35,685 bases of DNA from Ruminococcus sp. CAG:254 (GTDB lineage Bacteria; Bacillota; Clostridia; Oscillospirales; Ruminococcaceae): NCBI GenBank assembly GCA_000433635.1, contig HF997842.1:1-35685 (forward strand). The letters run 5' to 3'. Shown piece after piece: positions 30,826 through 35,685 of this stretch (within the stretch, counting starts at the first letter, position 1; every line of letters begins with the position of its first letter). The notes under the pieces are model-generated. The model saw only the letters and a list, made by a program, of their open reading frames with translations. It was not told the origin of the DNA and ran no database searches. A program made the translations under genes and the position numbers.

Positions 30826-32445
30826 TTAGGATTCAGCTTCTGCCTTCCGCTTCTGCTGCAAAGCTGCTGCGATAAATGAGGTAAACAGCTTGTGCGGCTT
30901 GTTCGGACGGGACTTGAATTCCGGATGGAACTGTACGCCGATGAACCACGGATGGCTCGGCAGTTCTACGATTTCCACCAGCTTGCCATCTGGAGAAATA
31001 CCAGCCAGCTGCAAGCCGCTTTCTGTGAGTTGACGGCGGAATGCATTGTTCAGTTCAAACCGGTGACGATGACGTTCATAAATCAGTTCTTCGCCATAAA
31101 TCGAGCGAACCTTTGCACCATCAGTCAGCTTACACGGATACAGACCCAGCCGCATCGTACCACCGAGGTTGGTAATATCCTTCTGGTCTTCCATGATGTC
31201 GATGACATTCTGTGTGCCTTCCGGCAGGAATTCTGCGGAGTTTGCATCCGGCAGACCAGCACAGTGTCGTGCAAATTCTACAACTGCCATCTGCATACCC
31301 AGACAGATACCAAACATCGGAATCTGATTTTCTCTTGCATATTCAATTGCGGTAATCATACCTTCAATGCCACGGTCGCCGAAACCGCCCGGAACGATGA
31401 TACCATCGCAGTCCTTTAAGGTTTCTGCAACAGTTGCACCGGTAATCTTTTCGGAGTCAATCCAGAGGATTTCCACCTTGACATCATTCGGAATACCGCC
31501 GTGCCGCAGAGCTTCTGCAACGGACAGATATGCATCCGGCAGGGCAACATACTTGCCGACCAGACCAATCGTAACCTGTTCGGTTGCCTGCTTCTGGCGT
31601 TCGGTCATCTGAATCCATTCGGTCAAATCCGGTGTGCGGTTTTCCAGACCGAGGTGGTGACAAACGCAAGCTGCCAGACCTTCCTGTTCCAGCATCATTG
31701 GAACATCATACAGGGACGGAGCGGTCATGTTCTGAATAATGTCTTCTTCCCGTACGTTGCAGAACAAGCTGATTTTCTTTGCCATTTCCTTCGGAATTTC
31801 CTGTTCGGTTCTGCAAACGATGACGTTTGGCTGAATGCCGATGGAGAGCAGTTCCTTTACGGAGTGCTGTGTTGGCTTGGACTTCAGTTCGTTCGAGCCG
31901 GAAATATACGGAACGAGGGTAACATGAATGTACATGGCGTTCTGTCTGCCCACTTCGGCAACAAACTGCCGGATGGCTTCCAGGAATGGGGTGCTTTCGA
32001 TGTCGCCGACCGTACCGCCGATTTCGGTGATGACAACGTCTGTGTCAGAACTTTTGCCGACCCGATAAATGCGTTCTTTGATTTCGTTGGTGATGTGTGG
32101 AATCACCTGTACCGTACCGCCCAGATAGTCGCCACGGCGTTCCTTGTTCAGTACTGTCCAGTAAATTTTACCGGTGGTAACATTGCTGTTGATGGAAAGA
32201 TTTTCATCAATGAAACGTTCGTAGTGTCCGAGGTCGAGGTCGGTTTCTGCACCGTCATCGGTAACGAAGACTTCACCGTGCTGATACGGGCTCATCGTGC
32301 CGGGGTCTACGTTGATATACGGGTCAAACTTTTGAATGGTTACCCGGTATCCTCGTGCTTTCAGCAGACGACCGAGTGAAGCAGCAGTGATGCCCTTTCC
32401 CAGACCGGAAACGACACCGCCGGTAACAAATACATATTTTGGCAT
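30826..32445 (-). CDS. pyrG: CTP synthase
   Basis: A 539-residue enzyme converting UTP, ATP and glutamine to CTP, of full family length. The synthetase domain begins KYVFVTGGVVSGLGKGI and contains FDPYINVDPGTMSPYQHGEV and GGTVGDIES. The glutamine amidotransferase domain has GGFGDRG, the nucleophile Cys381 in FGICLGMQM, and the His/Glu dyad in GVQFHPEFKSRP. SD GGAGG lies nine bases before ATG. Its start site region (AAGAAAGAACAGG) lacks the G-rich initial transcript used for CTP-dependent reiterative control in B. subtilis, so regulation may differ. Confidence 0.97.
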   Translation of the reverse strand: MPKYVFVTGGVVSGLGKGITAASLGRLLKARGYRVTIQKFDPYINVDPGTMSPYQHGEVFVTDDGAETDLDLGHYERFIDENLSINSNVTTGKIYWTVLNKERRGDYLGGTVQVIPHITNEIKERIYRVGKSSDTDVVITEIGGTVGDIESTPFLEAIRQFVAEVGRQNAMYIHVTLVPYISGSNELKSKPTQHSVKELLSIGIQPNVIVCRTEQEIPKEMAKKISLFCNVREEDIIQNMTAPSLYDVPMMLEQEGLAACVCHHLGLENRTPDLTEWIQMTERQKQATEQVTIGLVGKYVALPDAYLSVAEALRHGGIPNDVKVEILWIDSEKITGATVAETLKDCDGIIVPGGFGDRGIEGMITAIEYARENQIPMFGICLGMQMAVVEFARHCAGLPDANSAEFLPEGTQNVIDIMEDQKDITNLGGTMRLGLYPCKLTDGAKVRSIYGEELIYERHRHRFELNNAFRRQLTESGLQLAGISPDGKLVEIVELPSHPWFIGVQFHPEFKSRPNKPHKLFTSFIAAALQQKRKAEAES

Positions 32446-32489
32446 ACGTTAATTCCTCCAAAGCGATACAAATATTCCTGTTCTTTCTT

Positions 32490-32518
32490 ATTATACTATG
32501 TTTCCCGTGCAATTGCAA
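32490..32518 (-). promoter_or_regulatory. promoter of pyrG
   Basis: On the minus strand: TTGCAA (32518-32513), 17 bases, TATAAT (32495-32490). Confidence 0.8.
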
Positions 32519-32560
32519 GCAAATTTTTTGAGAATCTCCGGGAAACAGGGGCGACATGGA

Positions 32561-32590
32561 AAAAGGCGGCAAAAGCCGCACTTTTTTTAT
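32561..32590. terminator. terminator after queH
   Basis: GCGGC and GCCGC pair around AAAA, with T-runs on both strands. It ends the holB-ricT-queH unit just upstream of the pyrG promoter. Confidence 0.8.
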
Positions 32591-32601
32591 ACTTTTGGTG
32601 C

Positions 32602-33237
32602 TTAATGAGATGCTGCATGGCGGTTTGCGGCGGAGAACACACAGCCGCAGAAATCTTGCCGATACAAGTCATATTGGTGGGACAGTGCAATCGAACGCTG
32701 ATAACCGCCCTTTTTCTTGAAATCTGCATATAACCACGGGACATCGAATTGCTTTGCCAGCTCTGCACCGCACTGATTGATGAAACTTGCATCTTTGTGC
32801 GGACTGATGGAAAGCGTGGTGGTGACAAAATCCGCATGGGCAGCTTTTGCCGCCTGCATGGTCTGTTCCAGTCGCAGGCGAATGCAGCGTTGACAGCGTT
32901 CGCCCCGTTCTGGTTCGTGTTCATGACCTTTTGCCAGAGCCAGAAACCGTTCTGGTTCCCATGTTCCGGCAACGACAGAAACCGTTCCTTCCAATGGCAT
33001 TTCCTGCAAGAGCCGCCGCAGTTCGGCGAGCCGGTGGGAAAATTCCGCTTCCGGCATAATGTTGGGGTTATAAAAATAGATGGTAATCGTAAAATAACGG
33101 CTCAGATATTCCAGTACATAGCTGCTGCACGGTGCACAGCAGGCATGCAGGAACAAGTGTGGTTTTGTTCCGGTTGGAATGGTGGAGAGCGTCTGTTCCA
33201 ACTCCCGTTGATAGTTGGGTTTGGGTGGGGTTTGCAT
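32602..33237 (-). CDS. queH: epoxyqueuosine reductase QueH
   Basis: A 211-residue protein of the former DUF208 family that completes queuosine in tRNA by reducing epoxyqueuosine. Cys pairs for the iron-sulfur and metal site are seen in LHACCAPCSSY (Cys33, Cys34), RCQRCIRLRLEQT and YRQDFCGC. The central YFYNPNIMPEAE and SISPHKDASFINQCG are typical. The SD AGAGGAG is inside the end of the ricT gene, eight bases upstream, which couples the two genes. Confidence 0.93.
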   Translation of the reverse strand: MQTPPKPNYQRELEQTLSTIPTGTKPHLFLHACCAPCSSYVLEYLSRYFTITIYFYNPNIMPEAEFSHRLAELRRLLQEMPLEGTVSVVAGTWEPERFLALAKGHEHEPERGERCQRCIRLRLEQTMQAAKAAHADFVTTTLSISPHKDASFINQCGAELAKQFDVPWLYADFKKKGGYQRSIALSHQYDLYRQDFCGCVFSAANRHAASH

Positions 33238-33243
33238 GGGGCA

Positions 33244-34101
33244 TTACTCCTCTTTGGATTTGGTTGCCTTGGATTCTTCCGAACGAGGATGATTCTTTTT
33301 GGCAAGCTTGACCTCGCTGCGGTTGCATTTTACAGGCACGTCGTTGTCTGGCACTTGTACTTTTAAGTCGCCCGTGAGGGTGTTGGATTCCACAACTTTT
33401 CCCACTTTTCCATCCGGCAAAACAACCATCGCATTCAATTTCGGCGTAATCTTGAGCAGTTCTTCATAGACGTTCTGCTCATGTTTCAGGCAGCACATCA
33501 ATCTGCCGCAGCAGCCTGAAATTTTTGCTGGGTTGAGGGAAAGTCCCTGTTCCTTTGCCATTTTAATGGAAACCGGCTGGAATTCGCACAAAAAGCCTTT
33601 GCAGCAAAATTCCCGTCCGCAAATGCCAATACCGCCGAGAATTTTTGCCTTGTCTCGCACGCCGATTTGACGCAGTTCAATGCGTGTCCGGAAAATTGCA
33701 GCCAAATCCTTGACCAAATCCCGGAAATCCACACGATTTTCAGCGGTAAAATAGAACAGCAGTTTGCTGTTATCAAACGCACATTCTACTTCAATCAGTT
33801 TCATTTCAAGTTTCCGCATCGCAATTTTTTCTTCACAGATGTGGAATGCACGAATTTCTTTTTTGCGGTTCTGTTCCAGTGTTTTACGGTCTTCCTTGTT
33901 GACTGGTCGCAGAATCTGTTTCAGCGGCTGCACAACTGCAGCTTGCTGAATGGTTTTGTTGGGGATGGTGATTTCTCCGCATTCCGTCCCTTTGGACGTT
34001 TCCACGACCACAAGGTCACCTGTTTGAAACTGGTGGTCGCCGGGGGAGAAATAATATACTTTTCCGTTTGCTTTGAAACGGACACCGATGATTTCAATCA
34101 T
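33244..34101 (-). CDS. ricT: PSP1-domain protein RicT (YaaT)
   Basis: A 285-residue protein. The PSP1 C-terminal-like region contains GICGREFCCKGFL and SGCCGRLMCCLKHE, whose Cys residues bind iron-sulfur clusters in the RicAFT complex of B. subtilis (RNase Y regulation, competence and sporulation). The N-terminal part starts MIEIIGVRFKANGKVYYF. The C-terminal 20 residues are Lys/Glu/Ser-rich. The position directly after holB is the conserved Firmicutes order. RicA and RicF are not in this window. Confidence 0.92.
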   Translation of the reverse strand: MIEIIGVRFKANGKVYYFSPGDHQFQTGDLVVVETSKGTECGEITIPNKTIQQAAVVQPLKQILRPVNKEDRKTLEQNRKKEIRAFHICEEKIAMRKLEMKLIEVECAFDNSKLLFYFTAENRVDFRDLVKDLAAIFRTRIELRQIGVRDKAKILGGIGICGREFCCKGFLCEFQPVSIKMAKEQGLSLNPAKISGCCGRLMCCLKHEQNVYEELLKITPKLNAMVVLPDGKVGKVVESNTLTGDLKVQVPDNDVPVKCNRSEVKLAKKNHPRSEESKATKSKEE

Positions 34102-34143
34102 ATAAAATCCTTTCTCAGGTCGGTAAAAATAAAAAAAATAAGG

Positions 34144-35112
34144 TCAGCTAATCTGCATCCACGTTCCGCACAGAGTCGCCAGCAGCAACGGAACAGTGCC
34201 GTTTGCTTGCAATGCCTGCTCTGCCTTGCGGATGGTTTCAAATTGCAGCAGTCCTTGCCGCTGGGCAGTTTGCCGAGCCGCTTGCTTTGCCAGCTGCGGG
34301 GCACAGCTGCACGTTGCAGCAGATGGGTCATTGTGCAGCACTAAAACATCCCGAACATAGAGTCGCAGTTGCTGGAGGAAAAACCGTGCTTGTGGGCGGT
34401 CTTTTCCAATGGCGGCGACTGCTTTTAGGAATGCATATTCATTGTGCTGCTGCAGGGCTTGAATGCTATCTTCGATACGGGCAACGGCAGTTTGTAGATT
34501 GGAATCTGTGGCATAGGCAAGCGTTTGCCCGATGTTGCCGGGGAATCGCTGGAAATCTGCATCCGGAATGCCAAGAGCCGTGGCTGCTTCCTGCACTTCT
34601 GACGGCTGACATGGAATCAGTCCGAAAGAGAGAATGCGGGAGCGAATCGTAGAAAGCAGCGTATCCTTTGCCGATGCTGTAAATAAAAAAAACGCATATG
34701 CTGGCGGTTCTTCCAGCTGCTTCAGCAGGAGATTTTGTGCACGGTCATCCATCTGGTCGCAGTCCAAAAATAAATAGACTTTGCGGTTGCCGTTGTTTGG
34801 CGGAATGGAAACGCTGCTGCAAATCTGTCGTACTGTTTCTACAGAAAAACCGCCCAGTTTTCCGCTGTGCGGAACTAATATCAAATCTGGGTGGCAGTCT
34901 TTTTGCAGGTTGTGGCAGGATTTACAGTGTCCGCAGGGCTGTCCGTTTTCGGGATGTTCACAGAGCAGCAGAGCGGAAAACCAATGTGCGACGGTTTTTC
35001 GTCCTAGGCCAGCATCTCCATAAAATAAAAAACTTTGTGCAAGCCGTTCGCCGCTTGCCATACGGGACAAGGTAGTTTGAAGCGATTTTTTACCGTATAA
35101 AGTGGGCAGCAT
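34144..35112 (-). CDS. holB: DNA polymerase III delta-prime subunit
   Basis: A 322-residue clamp-loader subunit. ATG at 35112 follows AAGGAGG by seven bases; the open frame six codons longer overlaps that SD. It shows the AAA+ N terminus (SFLFYGDAGLGRKTVAHWF), the four-Cys zinc module (CEHPENGQPCGHC, then CHNLQKDCHPD), a DEXX-like LFLDCDQMD, and LLLKQLEEPP with SRI as sensor region. The P-loop has Arg-Lys where others have Gly-Lys, consistent with delta-prime subunits that do not hydrolyse ATP. First gene of holB-ricT-queH. Confidence 0.93.
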   Translation of the reverse strand: MLPTLYGKKSLQTTLSRMASGERLAQSFLFYGDAGLGRKTVAHWFSALLLCEHPENGQPCGHCKSCHNLQKDCHPDLILVPHSGKLGGFSVETVRQICSSVSIPPNNGNRKVYLFLDCDQMDDRAQNLLLKQLEEPPAYAFFLFTASAKDTLLSTIRSRILSFGLIPCQPSEVQEAATALGIPDADFQRFPGNIGQTLAYATDSNLQTAVARIEDSIQALQQHNEYAFLKAVAAIGKDRPQARFFLQQLRLYVRDVLVLHNDPSAATCSCAPQLAKQAARQTAQRQGLLQFETIRKAEQALQANGTVPLLLATLCGTWMQIS

Positions 35113-35156
35113 TGCCGAACCTCCTTGCATACAATTGTTCGATGGGTACGCTTTTT

Positions 35157-35185
35157 ATTATAGGCGATTTCCGGAAATTTGTCAA
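35157..35185 (-). promoter_or_regulatory. perfect consensus promoter of holB-ricT-queH
   Basis: On the minus strand: TTGACA (35185-35180), 17 bases, TATAAT (35162-35157). All twelve consensus bases are present. Confidence 0.88.
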
Positions 35186-35685
35186 CCGGAGAAAAACAGG
35201 GAATTGTGGAAAGTGGGGTTTGATTGCGGTGTTGAAAGGAATTGCAGTTTGTGGAATGGTTCTTGGAAGATTTTTTCGAGGTGGGTTGTTAAGATACGAG
35301 CCGCAGGCGAAATAAAAAGTTTTTCGGTGCAGCAGTTTTTCAAAAATGTGCCGAGGTGTGGGCGAGTAGCCCACATTTGCGGAGCAAATTGGATTTTGCA
35401 AACTGGTTTTTCTGCTGCAATTGCATATTTTGAAACTGTCAAATTCAAATAAAGTTGAATGATAAGAATCAAGGTTGTAAATTCGAGCAAGGCAACAGGG
35501 CAATTGCAGCACGCTGGCAGGCAAAAGCAGGGGTGGAACCCCCTTTTGCCGGACGCTGAAAATTGTTTTTCCTAGGAGCAAGGATTTTCTGTAAAGTAAT
35601 ATTTCGTTGCAACTGTTCCCCCGGAACAGTTGCAAGGGATTGTTTACTACTAAGGTTTCACAAGGCGGAGCGGTCTTGTTCGCCC
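35186..35685. other. non-coding, hairpin-rich sequence at the right edge
   Basis: No credible gene is present in these 500 bases. Three strong inverted repeats are seen: TGTGGGC/GCCCACA (35357-35375), GGCAAAAG plus GGGG pairing with CCCC plus CTTTTGCC (35520-35550), and a perfect 13-base-pair hairpin TTGCAACTGTTCC/GGAACAGTTGCAA with loop CCC (35607-35635). Weaker pairings (CAGC/GCTG and CAATT/AATTG) surround the second. It has the look of an intergenic repeat family or structured RNA. The window has no second copy. Confidence 0.45.

Noticed and set aside
32446..32490. B. subtilis-type CTP-sensing attenuation of pyrG
   Set aside because: The predicted start region lacks the initial G-run and no attenuator hairpin lies between start site and gene.
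35090..35635. 181-codon minus-strand frame ending in holB
   Set aside because: It runs through two of the hairpins, the holB promoter and the holB start. The composition looks like translated non-coding repeat.

Overview
The window looks like a chromosomal segment of a fibre-degrading gut Ruminococcus (Oscillospiraceae, Bacillota) related to the R. flavefaciens / R. champanellensis cellulosome group. The evidence is three dockerin proteins (an SGNH esterase, a GH9-CBM3c cellulase and an X-module-dockerin protein), a cell-wall cohesin protein of ScaE type, long Thr-rich linkers, Gram-positive promoters and Shine-Dalgarno (SD) sites, and dipicolinate synthase genes. Base composition is moderate by eye. 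No rRNA, tRNA, CRISPR array, insertion sequence or phage gene was seen. Species cannot be named from the sequence alone.

Layout. 198-3125 (+): secreted dockerin esterase, then an HtrA-type membrane protease. 3343-7081 (+): a cellulosome surface pair. Phased A-tracts and a TTGACA/TAGAAT promoter precede a long structured leader, a CttA-like protein (unassigned N-terminal half, repeat linker, X module-dockerin), an intercistronic hairpin and a ScaE-like single-cohesin protein with a sorting signal. The presumed logic is that the X-dockerin docks on the wall-anchored cohesin. 7172-8597 (+): dpaA-dpaB dipicolinate synthase behind a sigma-K-like promoter. 8722-11047 (+): an AEC-family permease with a hairpin-rich leader, then a ROK-type repressor with a palindrome at its own start site. 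11267-12541 (+): MocR-like (type Ic) aspartate aminotransferase. 12637-15844 (-): ABC-F ATPase and PutP sodium/proline symporter. 15996-16871 (+): L,D-transpeptidase-like enzyme. 16959-17540 (-): PduL phosphotransacylase.

17716-22724 (-): a second fibre-degrading island with the GH9-CBM3c-dockerin cellulase and a large Cthe_2159-like beta-helix polysaccharide-binding lipoprotein. 23012-25155 (+): a two-gene unit for surface-glycan synthesis (COG5610 HAD-like protein plus GT2). 25156-25661: a gene-poor gap with an unexplained structured element. 25662-26888 (+): UDP-sugar pyrophosphorylase. 26963-30695 (-): response regulator, sensor kinase, RNA m5C methyltransferase and sugar acetyltransferase in tight succession. 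30826-32445 (-): CTP synthase. 32602-35112 (-): holB-ricT-queH. 35186-35685: non-coding, hairpin-rich DNA.

Most genes are ordinary housekeeping. The parts worth a second look are the cttA/scaE-like surface module and its upstream control DNA, the structured element at 25261-25492, and the hairpin-rich sequence at the right edge.
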